From assembly GCF_001028665.1 (NCBI RefSeq), contig NZ_CP011504.1, positions 372,001 to 436,000 on the forward strand: 64,000 nucleotides of DNA. The letters run 5' to 3'. Positions 56,401 through 62,171 of the stretch are shown here, piece by piece. The position numbers were made by a program, and so were the translations under genes. A model generated the notes under the pieces. It was given only the letters and a program-made list of their open reading frames with translations. It searched no databases and was not told where the DNA came from. This DNA comes from Burkholderia pyrrocinia (GTDB lineage Bacteria; Pseudomonadota; Gammaproteobacteria; Burkholderiales; Burkholderiaceae). Every line of letters starts with the position of its first letter. The first letter of the stretch is position 1.

Positions 56401-56927
56401 AGCGACGTGCCCGACATCAGGCTGTTGTTCAGGATCAGCCCGACCGGGTCGATGTTGAAGCGTTGATACTGGTTCAGCGAAATACCGGCCGCGTTCGGCG
56501 CGGTGATGTTGACCACCGGCACGCCGCCACCGGCGCCGGTCGATTGCGTGATCGCGGGCTGGAACGTGATGGGGGCCGTCGGGTCGGTGATCGGCGCGGC
56601 AGCGGCAATCTGCATCGAAAACCGCACGCGCTGCGATGCCAGGTCGAGAACCCGCTGCCATGTGTCGTCGTCCATCCGGCGATTGCCCGCGCCCAGCGTG
56701 CCGGCCGCATCGCGGCTTTGCTCGACCGTCACGGTGATCGGGCCAATGAACATCGTCGTCGCAACGAGCGCGCACATCGCGCGTTGCCACCAGCTGTACT
56801 CGCGCAGTGCATACGCGTTGACGCGGAAGAAACGCGACATCATCGTTTCCGCGCGCGCACGCGCGCCGACACGCGCCGCTGCCGCGGCAGCCAGTTGCTG
56901 CAAGACCTTACGCTTGGACGTGTTCAT
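41499..56927 (-). CDS. Giant filamentous-haemagglutinin/CdiA-like TpsA exoprotein
   Basis: The 5142-residue protein starts MNTSKRKVLQQLAAAAAARV, with a long N-terminal region and hydrophobic AMCALVATTMFIGPITVTV, an extended signal. A TPS domain (about 120-340) includes VVNITAPNAAGISLNQYQRF and VIIANPNGITTRGTGFTN. Several thousand residues of beta-helix repeats follow, with three long near-repeats. A DUF637-like pretoxin region lies near 4720-4860 (FLDSLRDSFVRDAAAAAAYA, GNEATNNAEKN). The final ~130 residues resemble a SAM-methyltransferase fold: AVAADARNMPNIP, VVANNPFIP and YLPEAARITRPGGEIVVNG. It should be exported by the TpsB encoded upstream. An immunity gene overlaps its stop. Confidence 0.9.
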   Translation of the reverse strand: MNTSKRKVLQQLAAAAAARVGARARAETMMSRFFRVNAYALREYSWWQRAMCALVATTMFIGPITVTVEQSRDAAGTLGAGNRRMDDDTWQRVLDLASQRVRFSMQIAAAAPITDPTAPITFQPAITQSTGAGGGVPVVNITAPNAAGISLNQYQRFNIDPVGLILNNSLMSGTSLTGGDVQANPNLNGRAASVIVNQVTSTGSGYASLLNGPLEVFGAPATVIIANPNGITTRGTGFTNTIGVTLSTGAPQFLNGVGGAPIDYANAKAIGYNVTGGHLQIEGNAGVNGPGAGIEGTVGTIDLIGETIGINAPLYAGTRINAIAGRQFVTPSAADATGTTYGTASNGSINSAAAINAANGGANRSLAIDATAFGAMTAGQIQVISTAAGMGVRTDAQLAANAGDLTLSANGDVSIAGTAAQHQATVQGAGNVSMTGTHIGVGGYTINANGDVTSAGAIQSGGKLAVSAGGNVNVANAQANSDIAIAGGGANVTLGDVQTGGTLSVAAQGGAGGDVTLNGPVLATGGTSLRASRDVRINNRLDSQTIDVTAQRNIGIAGAVSATGNLTLTAQGGGITSTDRVASGQRLSLNAGHDVVATGALQANGDLSVRAGNSASIGDIHAGGAIDVSAQGTAGGGDLAFNGETQVTGAARVASARDITVNGTLTGGSTLALDAQRDVTVGARGTVQSASDLALTARTGSVTSNGTLTSASNLSVQGAQDVALLGTTGAMADTTLSAGRDVTVGGTLSGRGGVRIDAGRDIALGGSTGFVKDAQAQAGRNLSMTGSLAATNVTLGSGQSMTLHDVQSSAALQANAQNGALTIDGTVTSLSTTQLKSGGDTAVTGTLQSTGRLDVASGGGVAIAGQVNTVSTGTFRAGNRFSVDGTLQTTGTLDIASGADASIGGTVNALSDVILASSGGVTVNGLLQSAGPLTLTSGANTSIGGTVLSTGDVTLKNVAGSLASTGTIQAGRDLLIDAAHAVDLGKQQTIAQRDLTVRAGGDLTANGTVIGQRNGALNAGGTLGGAASIAFGQAATLQSGGDTHLTGSLRGDTVQTQAGGSASLHDVQAVSSMSLAATQDLATTGNLIGNATTTLQAGRDLGVSGAVQSSQTLMLTAGRDVATTGAMRTDQDLHVHAGNNAAIGDVQVGTALDVKSQGTAGDGDVTLNGNATVAGVTNVQAARDIVVNGSLTGATQVALSAQRDVGVNGSGAVRAIGDLAITATTGSIASAGILNGAGSLTANAAQDVVLTGTTVFTGDAAMTAGRDVTVGGTLAGRGGARIDAGRDIALGGSTGFLTDVRAQAGRNLSMTGSLTGMNVTLGSGQSMTLHDVQSSGALQANAQSGTLTVDGTVTSLSTAQLQSGSDTTVTGALQSAGRLDLTSGGNLGIGGTVSALSDATVTSSGAATVNGLLQSAGPLTLTSGANTSIGGTVLSTGDVTVKNAAGSLTSTGTIQAGRDLLIDAAHAVDLGTLQTTAQRDLTVLAGGDLIAKGTVIGQRNGVLNAGGAIGGAAAIAFGQAATLQSGGDTRLTGSLRGDTVQMQAGGSASLHDVTAAATLSLSAGQDLATTGTVVAGSTATLQAGGNLSVDGVMQAVRDIALTATNGSISTSGPIAGNGAIGMQAGTDILLNGSVGAARGMSLNAARDVAATQALNVLANDLRITAGNNIGVADVQAGGALSVTARNGDAAFNGTAAALGETTVNAGRDVVVRGTLAGGGDGTSATHAPTSVQAGRDVQVTGMLAGGATLGVNAARDVTIGNVGQVQAAGDMTLAAGAGSITSQGTLAAERTAALTAARDVSLTGKTSVGGDAALTAGHDLTLGGSVVGKGGAVLNAGNDVTIGGSTVFTNDVAAKAGNDLAVTGALQGQAVSLSAARSVALKDVQSNAALTVNAKGGALTIDGTVNSLAGGTLNAAGDLTLNGALQTAGSMNAASGGNLAINGAVNALADATLHSAADLNVNGTLHAGGPLAASSNGTLSVGGTLDAATDATLSAARGLVVDGTVNAGRKLDMTSGGPTTLRGVVNAAAAGALRSDGDITVNGTLQAAGPLDVIGGGNTTVGGALVSSGDMTLRNAAGALTSTGTLQSGGNLSADAAGTIDLGRGRTTALGDLAVNAGRDLHADGTVIAQGRGTLTAGGAIGGAGALAFGGAATLQSGGDTLLAGSLRGDQVDVNAGGNATLHDVNAGAAMTLASAGNLSTTGAVSGNADVLLRAGGDIDHSGVLQAIGNATFDARGGHVASTGSIETNGALAVKAGTDIALGGKTASALNTALTAGRDIAIGGSLASGGAFNATAGGNAGIAGAVLAIGDTHVGAANDIDVTAKLEGHGAGMLTAGRDLTGAGAIAFAQAAMLDAGRDVVLGGLVQGHTVAITAAGNASVTNVQADDTLSLRANGTRTDTGPGNLTINGTAAAGGRIDAVAAQDVSVPGKLQGAATVGIDAGRSAVIGGAVQSGGAMTIAAHAGDLAAIGGINSGATLDVTTGRDLALGATTSAVGDMTLTAARDLNTGSGLLIGDANGTLRATRDIVGAGTQSFLQGVFDAAAQRNAVSGGLVQARSVQLQGGNDASVNDVVSATTFDLKALGNAGGGDAVVRGTAQAAGAATATAAHDVRVTGTLSNGAAQTLSAGNDVVVSGTSRSAGDMKVAASGGSVQLNGTTTSGGALDVRAGVDARFDGTIAAAGMTTVQAGRDIGIGGSVAGQAGGTLTAARDIAGAGSVAFGQGATLVASHDVALSGALQGASVSVTGGNNAGLGSVQAVSGDLSVVANGLAGGGDVTLGGAGTALGAFSLQAARDVSVSHAINAGAATGITAARNVALGDVNTAGDLNVTASNGSVAAESVTARGNLDVTAGQAIALSGQTVSGGNATLASGGDMTLAGSIAAQQAGKLTAGGSIDAASIAFGKQATVGAANSIVVKGGVATDGDLAMTAGNDLAIGSAQTGGAIDLRAQGHNGAGDVIVNGGLTSGTATTIAAARDAVIAGSVGSGASLTAGAGRNFGIAGAMRSNADTSLSATNGNLVVGGDFVSVGNFGARAGGTLALLTGGLTNGDTTLTSGGAMTLGGALFGLGGASLDAGGAITGGSALTFGKDIGVTSSGGVALGAIQSAGKFTATSTGDLSLRATTAVGGVSATSQAGSVAVNGALQSGGSVQIQAANNVQVTGALSSMGTVNVNGVNGNVTLAGVSSNGDATLHAGQDLTLGGSSVVAGQLGLSGGNVTLNGSVAGSKNVTVSAQGTVDAGNATIVASQNLQVNGANVTLGDATVGGTLTAQASNQLTLAGGHAVNVVGNAMLTSQNGMYNAAHVLAGSLNVSAPNLTNAAGASLASIGATTINASNFTNAGLVNGTTTNVTVGGGLTNVGGSLMAVDALGINAGSLNNQNGIVFAGNPSVGTGATGDVSLTINGGNGAFYNAGGQLLAQRNMGINVANMTFDPLQGTISQGGNLSVTAGYVNIGGTWNYGGQSVALTGLNGITNNGTMTGTAALTLSSGGGTFENHGQVSGRDVTFNGTLNNAAGAVMHADNVLTLNGNTTNRGTVEAGSVLNVSGWNYDNQGATTQSRGDANFNLGGSLFNTGGSIFAGRNIGVSAAQVINDQTAPQGAVTTTTQISDPALLMSGSVGTVTAGYEKISGHEQTVSAAYVTSSATLGGLLAPTGSTTNSGLLSASDPVATSGTVTFNQYRVLTGTNDHGVSLNSNYWFVGTGPAAGALRSATFTLPTVYQTTTNQQAGTSGVISAGGSITLAAGTLSNRGGQIAAQGDIALNVQSLSNGAVAPTMTVNSTTYVDQAQYTNFLTQLAALGSIGVQGTGNPTGVFNCDSGNSCQVGSPYGPTTFQINKGAAAPVATGTVTFTTPTGMIAAGHDLALGGGNLANAGVLYAGNNVAITSGTLTNQGGNQQNYSSQVGCASGVPNSACGNAGQPRGNNPTTTTFGYSQNDATIYAGHDLVIAAGQINNTYGNLLAGHDIVIGGVGTTANSTTPAQSLNNTSGNIVAGNNITLNVSGAITNNLPPPVPVHENYGKQEQYSGCMTAGGYKESYCEGYVDQQSGSSSVISAGNNLQVNAGSLTNIGSLIAAGNNATIAVAGPVVNEAQVLNAYWHSHWVQETGMFSSDKRHDIWACGTPEQCKALYGSAYTSTGGTIDPPTPVGNIASTIQAPNLSISSGGQIQNVGNVIGTLVSLSGQKLINGITTPNTYTPQVGSPQRVITLSPVTLPGLNLSIPRAVGMGTLPTPVAGKASYVDESLSGSGLGLLGAQDLLNNLPKNLQPSSTLFYFNPQEEDLLLQQAALQQTGKASFVDGLTYDSKNNMSVTAQEKMYLYQNAVDYSKAHDLQLGAALTQEQINALDRPMLWYVEQTVPDPTCHATGTASCPTITALMPQVYLPQDTQAMSAGGNISGHDVTLKFNQDGNGSILNTGSITASGTLSVDTHTLTNQANQVNVGEIWQKVDGGYLNTTGTVVQPGGFMSAANMDLNVQALNQIGGALQKLAADGTIDQAGTQQALAALQHQLGGNFTQTALSDNLHQDFVKEGGSFGMTQIFSMVVAVAAAIMMQPEISAAIASMSGAADAAATAAFMAAQQGLTGAAITAAASAAGGSLAVGGLANTMIAVGLSSFASSALGQVVATGQVDFGASLKNGLIGAVTAGLTNGITFDSGTGSFGFSANAAFEGSAPSLSALAGVQTTGNALVPQAGAAAGSLPTAVLAMSADAAIQAGTQTLIGGGSFLDSLRDSFVRDAAAAAAYAIGQGTDPLTIQNIAAHGLLGCAASAATGSGCAGGAIGGATSAAVAPFAIVALDPTGAPLTAEQVATVTALSMFGGGLAAGLVGVDAQAGATWAGNEATNNAEKNIGKIVQACGQNAFCRALLLTSPLATTLVTAVGAEANRNNGFNNAHGNQPQLPDSPGNNDDDLSGGAQGRRSGGFSVAGMALLSTCIPTPPAGCIPVTIPVPTSFALPSFGPIFSVGDSGSDHSSHDATGASSAGSGKQADSSASSSVKTGGTVELFTDSTGPKVSGAVGVGPTDPRAVAADARNMPNIPSNSQAKVVANNPFIPRDAGGTGAMMDYLPEAARITRPGGEIVVNGNMANMYVKNMPTAAQLEQLGLEVKYQGNLLPEYRGFNFLRTDGSRIDLETMRSVVFVKKGRV
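50345..51475 (-). repeat. Internal repeat unit 3 (most diverged) in the giant tpsA
   Basis: Encodes the block from VGKGGAVLNAGNDVTIGGST to LRGDQVDVNAGGNATLHDV, aligned in order with the two other units but with more changes. Confidence 0.7.
52185..53130 (-). repeat. Internal repeat unit 2 in the giant tpsA
   Basis: Encodes DVTVGGTLAGRGGARIDAGR through LRGDTVQMQAGGSASLHDV. It is nearly identical to unit 1 over long stretches, for example AGPLTLTSGANTSIGGTVLS in both, with unit 1 having about 120 extra bases. Confidence 0.8.
53645..54707 (-). repeat. Internal repeat unit 1 in the giant tpsA
   Basis: Encodes DVTVGGTLSGRGGVRIDAGR through LRGDTVQTQAGGSASLHDV. It is offset from unit 2 by about 1.46-1.58 kb; the offset changes because of a 40-residue insertion (NTVSTGTFRAGNRFSVDGTL and what follows). 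Confidence 0.8.
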
Positions 56928-57065
56928 TTCTTGGTCGATTCGTTTCGATTTTTATGCCGTGCGTTGCGTGCCATAGGCCGGCCCGGCCATGGCGAGACGC
57001 GACACCGGGTTTCCCCGCCCGATGCCGCATCTACGGTTGGCCGGGCCTGCGCCCGGCGTCGCCGC

Positions 57066-57998
57066 TTACTGCTGGATGTGCGCGTTGCGGATCAGGTCCG
57101 CCACCACCTGCGAGGTCGCCTTCTCCAGCGCGACCTGTTCGAGCTGCTGGCGCAGCGTGTCCTTCGCCTGCTCGAACGCCGGCACCTGCGTCGGCCGCTT
57201 GTCGTCGACGCGCAGGATCCAGTACGTGTCGCCGACCTGCACCGGATCACGCGTGAGTCCGCCTTGCGGCAGCTTCACGAGCGCCTCGGCGAGCGGCTGC
57301 GGCCAGTTCTGCGTGTTGCCGGCGGTGATCGGCGTCTTGAAGGAGATCCAGTTCAGCGCGCCGCCCTGTGCAGCGCCGGGCCCCTTGCTGAATTCCTGCG
57401 CGAGCTTGCCGAAGTCCTCGCCCTTCTTCAGGCGCGCGACGATCTGCTTCGCGGTGTCCGCATCGTTCACCGCGATCACACTCGGCTTGTATTCGTTCTC
57501 GCCGAGCGTCGCGACGATCGCGTCGTAGCGCGCCTTCACGTCGGCATCGGCGACCGGCGCCGGCTTGACCTGGTCGCGCAGGTACGCCTGCGTCATTGCG
57601 AGCGCCTTCGCCTGCTCGACCGCGGCGACGACCTGCGGCTTCGTGTCGTAGTGCAGCTTGAGCGCCGCCTGGCGGAACAGCTCGCGCGCGATCAACTGGT
57701 TCTTCAGCGCGGCGCGCAGCGCCGGCGTGTCCGGCGCTTTCCCCGCGCGCACGGCGTCGTCGATCTGCGCCTTCGTGATCGGCACGCCATTCACGCTCGC
57801 CACCGCATCGACGGGCAGCGGCGCGGACGCGGCGAGCGCCGCGTCGGCGGCCTTGCGGGCCGTTTTGGCCGCCGCGTGCGCATGCGGCGCGGCCAGGCCG
57901 CAGAGCGCGGCGACGACGAGCCCGAGGCCCAGGTGGCGCACGTGCGCGGACAGGGTCGAGCGGGTTACAACGGCACTACGGTTCGACAGGCGATGCAT
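57066..57998 (-). CDS. Periplasmic peptidyl-prolyl isomerase, PpiC/SurA-type parvulin
   Basis: The ATG at 57998, with AAGGGG upstream, gives 310 residues. An export signal (HLGLGLVVAALCGLAAPHAH, then AAA) precedes an SurA-N-like helical region, VASVNGVPITKAQIDDAVRA. The rotamase domain (about 160-275) reads AKQIVARLKKGEDFGKLAQE then FSKGPGAAQGGALNW and PVQVGDTYWILRVDDKRP. It lies between tpsB and the giant tpsA on the same strand, 11 bases after tpsB. Parvulin-like genes beside TPS genes are known (for example in Bordetella fha biology, ParA); it may hold the exoprotein in an export-competent state. Confidence 0.88.
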   Translation of the reverse strand: MHRLSNRSAVVTRSTLSAHVRHLGLGLVVAALCGLAAPHAHAAAKTARKAADAALAASAPLPVDAVASVNGVPITKAQIDDAVRAGKAPDTPALRAALKNQLIARELFRQAALKLHYDTKPQVVAAVEQAKALAMTQAYLRDQVKPAPVADADVKARYDAIVATLGENEYKPSVIAVNDADTAKQIVARLKKGEDFGKLAQEFSKGPGAAQGGALNWISFKTPITAGNTQNWPQPLAEALVKLPQGGLTRDPVQVGDTYWILRVDDKRPTQVPAFEQAKDTLRQQLEQVALEKATSQVVADLIRNAHIQQ

Positions 57999-58009
57999 GA
58001 GGTTCCCCT

Positions 58010-59815
58010 TCAATCGGTCCAGTTGAGTGTGGCCAGCAATACGGTGGCTTTCCTGCCGAGTGCCGCCGGCTGCGCGAGCGCCTGCCCGAGCAGCACCTCG
58101 GTCGACACGGTGCCGCTCTTCAGGCGCCATTGCGCGCGCGCGCCGACACCGGCCCCGACGAGCGTCGGCCAGCCGCCCTGCGCGTTCAGGTGCGCCTTGC
58201 CGCCGTCGAGAAACACGTACGGCTCGATGCGCGCGTCGCGCCACGCGGGCACGTTCTGCCACGCGGCCTCGTTGCGCAGGTACACGCCGCTGTCGCCGGC
58301 CATCCCGCCTTCGATGAAGCCGCGCACCGAGCTCATCCCGCCCAGGAAGATCTGTGCGTTGCCGAACAGCGCGACGCGGCTGTACTGGCCGCGCAGCGTG
58401 CCGCGATAGGCCCAGGCGGAGCCCGCGAGCGTGCCGAGCGACATCTGCAGCGTGGCGGTCGCGTCGAGCTTGGTGAACTGGCTGTGCGCGTCGTCGATGC
58501 CGATGTCGGACGGGTCGTGAGTGGCCGACAGCCACGGCAGCCCCTGCGACACGCCGACGTCCCAGGTCGCCGCGGCGCCCTGGCCGCGCGCGGCGAAGCG
58601 CACGAGCCCGTTCAGCCCGACACGCAGCACCGTGAGGTTCTGCGGCGACAGCGGCAGGCCGTTCAAGTCGCGTTCGGTGCGCAGCTTGTTGAGCGTCACG
58701 TCGACGCTCACGCGCCCGCGCGGCGAGCGCACGAGCACGTCGTTCCAGCCGAGCATCTGGCTGAACGTGCGGCCTTCGAGCAGCGCGACGTCGCCGATCG
58801 CCTGCTGGTACTCGGACATCGACACCGTGTAGCTGAAGGTCTGGTAGCCGTACGGCACCGCCGCCGAGAACACCACCGCGTTCGTGTCGGTCGTGCCGAC
58901 GTAGTTGAACGACAACGATTCCTGCAGCCCGATCACGTTGTCGGCTTCGACGCCCGCGCGGTAGCGTATCTTGCCCGTCTGCGAGCTGCCGTAGGTGTCG
59001 ACGCCGAAGTCGTAATGCAGGCGATCGCCGGCGCGGTTCGAAATTGCGACGATCGAATCGCCCGGCGTCTCGCCCGGCAGGATCTGGATCTCGGCCTGGT
59101 TGCGGCGCAGCCGGTTGATCTGGTCGACGCCCTGCTCGAGATCGGGCAGGCGCAGCGGGTCGCCCGGGCCGCTCGCGAACGCCCATGCGGTGCCGGCTTC
59201 GGTCAGCAGGCCCCCGCCGCGCACCTCGTACCACTTCTCGTCCGGGTCGCGTGGCCGTAGCGGCTTGCCGTTCAGCGTCAGCGCCGCCACGCGGCCAGGC
59301 ACGAGGTTGATCTTCAACGTGCCGGACGCGAGGTTCTGCGGCCCGAGGTACGCGCGCGTCGTGATGTAGCCGCGCGCGATGAAGGCTTCCGTCAGCCGGC
59401 GCAGCAGCAGGTTGATGCGGTTGCGCCCGAGCTGCTTGCCGATGAACGGCGCGGCGATGCGGTCGAGTTCGGGCTGGCCGAGAATCGTGTCGCCGGTGAA
59501 TTCGACATGGTCGATCCGGAACGTCGGCGCGACATCGGGCAGCGTCTCGACATCGGCATCGGCCGGCAGGTTCGGCATCGCCGGCTGTTCCGGCACGGCG
59601 ATCTGCGCGGGCGGCTGTGCGATCTCTTCGCTGCGCTGGCGGTCGCGCTGCTCCTGCAGCAGCCGCTGCGCCGGATCCTGTTCGACGCGCGGCGCGGCGA
59701 TGCCCGGCGGGATCCCTCCCGCGAGCTGCGCATGCGCGTGCAGCGACGCCGCGCCTGCAGTCAGCAGGAGCGCGCGGGCCAGTAGCGGCGCACGGCCCGT
59801 CACAGCCCGAACCAA
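58010..59815 (-). CDS. TpsB outer-membrane transporter (ShlB/FhaC/HecB family)
   Basis: The 601-residue protein has a signal peptide (LLARALLLTAGAASLHAHA), a proline-rich linker and a POTRA_2-type domain beginning FRIDHVEFTGDTILGQPELD. LRPRDPDEKWYEVRGGGLLT, GGGLL and LRRNQAEIQILPGETPGDSI precede the barrel. Near residue 500, GGMSSVRGFIEGGMAGDSG contains the VRG[Y/F] motif of the L6 loop. The terminal region GRKATVLLATLNWTD completes a beta-barrel. It secretes TPS-domain exoproteins across the outer membrane. Its start overlaps the stop of the short tpsA by 16 bases. It is the only TpsB in the window, for two TpsA proteins. Confidence 0.92.
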   Translation of the reverse strand: MVRAVTGRAPLLARALLLTAGAASLHAHAQLAGGIPPGIAAPRVEQDPAQRLLQEQRDRQRSEEIAQPPAQIAVPEQPAMPNLPADADVETLPDVAPTFRIDHVEFTGDTILGQPELDRIAAPFIGKQLGRNRINLLLRRLTEAFIARGYITTRAYLGPQNLASGTLKINLVPGRVAALTLNGKPLRPRDPDEKWYEVRGGGLLTEAGTAWAFASGPGDPLRLPDLEQGVDQINRLRRNQAEIQILPGETPGDSIVAISNRAGDRLHYDFGVDTYGSSQTGKIRYRAGVEADNVIGLQESLSFNYVGTTDTNAVVFSAAVPYGYQTFSYTVSMSEYQQAIGDVALLEGRTFSQMLGWNDVLVRSPRGRVSVDVTLNKLRTERDLNGLPLSPQNLTVLRVGLNGLVRFAARGQGAAATWDVGVSQGLPWLSATHDPSDIGIDDAHSQFTKLDATATLQMSLGTLAGSAWAYRGTLRGQYSRVALFGNAQIFLGGMSSVRGFIEGGMAGDSGVYLRNEAAWQNVPAWRDARIEPYVFLDGGKAHLNAQGGWPTLVGAGVGARAQWRLKSGTVSTEVLLGQALAQPAALGRKATVLLATLNWTD

Positions 59816-61956
59816 GACACGAGCCCCAGGTGATTGCCGTTGCCGATCGTCACCGGTTGGCGGCCCGGCGGACGAATCGTCACCACGCCGCCTGCCGCCG
59901 ACACGCCGTCAGGCGCGTTGAAGGCGCCGCCCTCGATGTCGGCCTCACCGGTCAGGCGCACCTTGCCGGACCCGCCGGTGAAGATGCCGCCCGTATCGGC
60001 CGCGTAGATCGCTGCCCAGCGATTGCCGAACCACGCCTTCAGGTCGTGGTCGCGGTTGATTGCGGTGTAGCCCGCCACGCCCTGCGCGAGTGTCTTCGGC
60101 GCGTCGAGCGTGAGGTTGCCGAGCGCGAGCACCGTGCCGCCGGTGTTGGTGATCTGCGTGCCGGCCTTCAGCGTGATGTCGGTGTTGGCCTCGATGACGC
60201 CGCCGAGCGCCCGCACATTCGACGACGCACTCGCGCGGCAGAACACGAAGCACGTGCGCCGGTACGACGCCTGCCCGGTGAACACGGCCTGCGTCAGCAG
60301 CCGGTCGCGCGCGGCGATATCGATCGCGCCGCCGTTCGACAGGATCGAGCCGCCGATGTTGGTCACGTTCGCGGCGCGGATCGTCACGTCGCCGGCATCC
60401 GCGGTGATGTACGCGAGCTTCGTCGCATCCGCGAGCGCGCCGTAATCGACCGTGAAGCCGTCGCTGCGATGCTGCAGGAACAGGAAGCGCCCGCCGCGCT
60501 CCGAGAAGCCGACCACCGCGCCGTTCTGCTCGCCGGTGCTGTGGTCGACGACGTTGTTCACGTCGCCGCCGGCAACGACGGACACGTTGCGGTTCGACAG
60601 GATCCGCGCATTCTGATTGACGATATCCGCGCCCGCCGTCAGCGACACGTCGCCCTGCACGCCGAACAGGATGCCGAGCCGCGTCTGCGGCAGCGACTGG
60701 TTCAGGATGCGGCCAGCCGCGTTCAGCGTGACGGCACCGGCCGAATCGGCATCCGCGTCGATCGCGGCCTGACCCTGCACGAGCGAGCCGACGTTCGCGA
60801 TATCCGCGCTGCTCTTCAACACGACGCCGCTTTGCGACGACGCGATGGTCGAGCCCGCCTGCGCCGCGTCGGGTGCGAGTGCGATCCCGGCGCCGGTCAG
60901 CTTCACGCCGCCGGACGCGAGCAGGCTGCTGCCGGCGAACATGATCGCGCCGGCGGACGCAACGCTCGCGCTGCCGCCGTTGACCTTGATCTGCGTGTCG
61001 GCCAGCGCGATGCCGCCCTGCGCAGTCACGCTGAAGTCGCGCGCGACGTCGATCTTCGTGTTCGACAGCTCGACGCTGCCGTTCGACGTCAGCGTGAAAT
61101 CGCCGAGTGACGCGTTCAGCGGGCCGGCGCTGCGTACGCCAGGGCCGCGATCCGTGACGATCAGCTGCACGCGCCCGCTGGTCAGGCTGCCGGCGGCCGT
61201 GATGTCGATCGCATACGACGACGCCGTGTCGGGGTTCATCGTCGCCTTGCGCGCGAGCCAGTCGTTCGCGTTGTCGGTCGGCGACAGCCCGGTGTTCAGC
61301 TCGACACGGCCGCGGCCGGCCAGCAGCCGCACGCCGGCCGTCGGCGACGAGAACGTGTTGTTCAGCGGGCCTTCGATGCGAATGTTCCTGGCGATCAGGT
61401 CGAGGCCGATCAGCGCGCTCGCGAGGCCGCCGGGGCCGACGACGATCGTGCCGGTCGCGGTGTCGAGCAGCACGTTGCGCTGATAGATGCCGGGCGCGAT
61501 TTGCAGGTCGTTGAAACTCACGCTGCCGGTGGACAGCGCGACGTGCCCGGTGTTGACGAACGATCCGCCGTTGACGGTGATGCCGTTCGGATTGGCCAGC
61601 ACGACGTTCGCCCGCGACCCCGCGACGGCGATCTGGCCTTCGATCAGGCTCGGGTTCGTGCTCGTCACCTGGTTGACGATCGTGCGCGCGTTGACGCCGA
61701 CGTTGTTCAGCGTCGCGCCGGCCGTCGTCACGTTGAACGAAGAATAGGTGTTGTTCGACACGCCGCCGACGGCCGGCGCCAGATCGACGAGTTGCCGGCC
61801 GTTCGGCCCGATCGACACGTGCGTGGACGTGCCGCCGTCCGGCGCGATGCCGGCGGCCGACGCTGCGCGCGGCAGCGCACCCGCCGCGGCCAGGCAAAAG
61901 AAGATCACGCGCAGGCTCCCGGTGCCCGCGCGCCGTATCGAATTCCAGCGTGCCAT
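59800..61956 (-). CDS. Short TpsA exoprotein with TPS (haemagglutination activity) domain
   Basis: The 718-residue protein starts MARWNSIRRAGTGSLRVIFF, then CLAAAGALPRAASAAGIAPD, a signal peptide. The TPS domain (about 35-290) includes VNQVTSTNPSLIEGQIAVAG, SRANVVLANPNGITVNGGSF and ARNIRIEGPLNNTFSSPTAG. A short beta-helix and a C-terminal segment NRWAAIYAADTGGIFTGGSG then KVRLTGEADIEGG end it. It has no toxin domain. It leads the tpsA-tpsB-parvulin-tpsA operon and overlaps tpsB by 16 bases. No good ribosome site precedes the ATG; a hairpin lies 12 bases upstream. Confidence 0.88.
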   Translation of the reverse strand: MARWNSIRRAGTGSLRVIFFCLAAAGALPRAASAAGIAPDGGTSTHVSIGPNGRQLVDLAPAVGGVSNNTYSSFNVTTAGATLNNVGVNARTIVNQVTSTNPSLIEGQIAVAGSRANVVLANPNGITVNGGSFVNTGHVALSTGSVSFNDLQIAPGIYQRNVLLDTATGTIVVGPGGLASALIGLDLIARNIRIEGPLNNTFSSPTAGVRLLAGRGRVELNTGLSPTDNANDWLARKATMNPDTASSYAIDITAAGSLTSGRVQLIVTDRGPGVRSAGPLNASLGDFTLTSNGSVELSNTKIDVARDFSVTAQGGIALADTQIKVNGGSASVASAGAIMFAGSSLLASGGVKLTGAGIALAPDAAQAGSTIASSQSGVVLKSSADIANVGSLVQGQAAIDADADSAGAVTLNAAGRILNQSLPQTRLGILFGVQGDVSLTAGADIVNQNARILSNRNVSVVAGGDVNNVVDHSTGEQNGAVVGFSERGGRFLFLQHRSDGFTVDYGALADATKLAYITADAGDVTIRAANVTNIGGSILSNGGAIDIAARDRLLTQAVFTGQASYRRTCFVFCRASASSNVRALGGVIEANTDITLKAGTQITNTGGTVLALGNLTLDAPKTLAQGVAGYTAINRDHDLKAWFGNRWAAIYAADTGGIFTGGSGKVRLTGEADIEGGAFNAPDGVSAAGGVVTIRPPGRQPVTIGNGNHLGLVSWFGL

Positions 61957-62017
61957 CTTGTGGTCATCCGCGCGGCTTCACCGGCCGCGCGGTCCTCGGT
62001 TGTTTGGTCGTGTGGTT
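61928..62017 (-). repeat. Duplicated tpsA leader, right (functional) copy
   Basis: Partner of the 90-base block at 39833-39922. It spans the start codon of the short tpsA, the leader hairpin and the upstream DNA. Confidence 0.8.
61968..61992 (-). promoter_or_regulatory. Leader hairpin before the short tpsA start codon
   Basis: CCGCGCGGC (61968-61976) pairs perfectly with GCCGCGCGG (61984-61992) around a seven-base loop, ending 12 bases from the ATG. The decayed copy at 39.88 kb keeps the stem with paired changes (CGCGG/CCGCG here, CACGG/CCGTG there), which argues for selection on RNA pairing, probably for translation control. Confidence 0.55.
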
Positions 62018-62171
62018 TTCAGTCTGCAACGCTTTTTATGCTTCTGCTGAACGCTAACGGCGGCGCGAGGGCTTTCTTTAGAGGAATCACGTGAAAAATT
62101 TTCTTTCACAATCCTTACATTTATAATGGCCGCTTCCCTGCATTCAGCCTCGGTCGATCCCGCGCGCCACC

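Noticed and set aside
46026..58409. Very long plus-strand open frames (about 870-1390 residues) opposite the giant tpsA, tpsB and parvulin genes
   Set aside because: They are antisense shadows in high-GC repetitive DNA: Arg/Ala/Pro-rich or Ser/Ala/Pro-rich products without domains, ribosome sites or signal sequences, while the minus strand encodes recognisable TPS proteins throughout.
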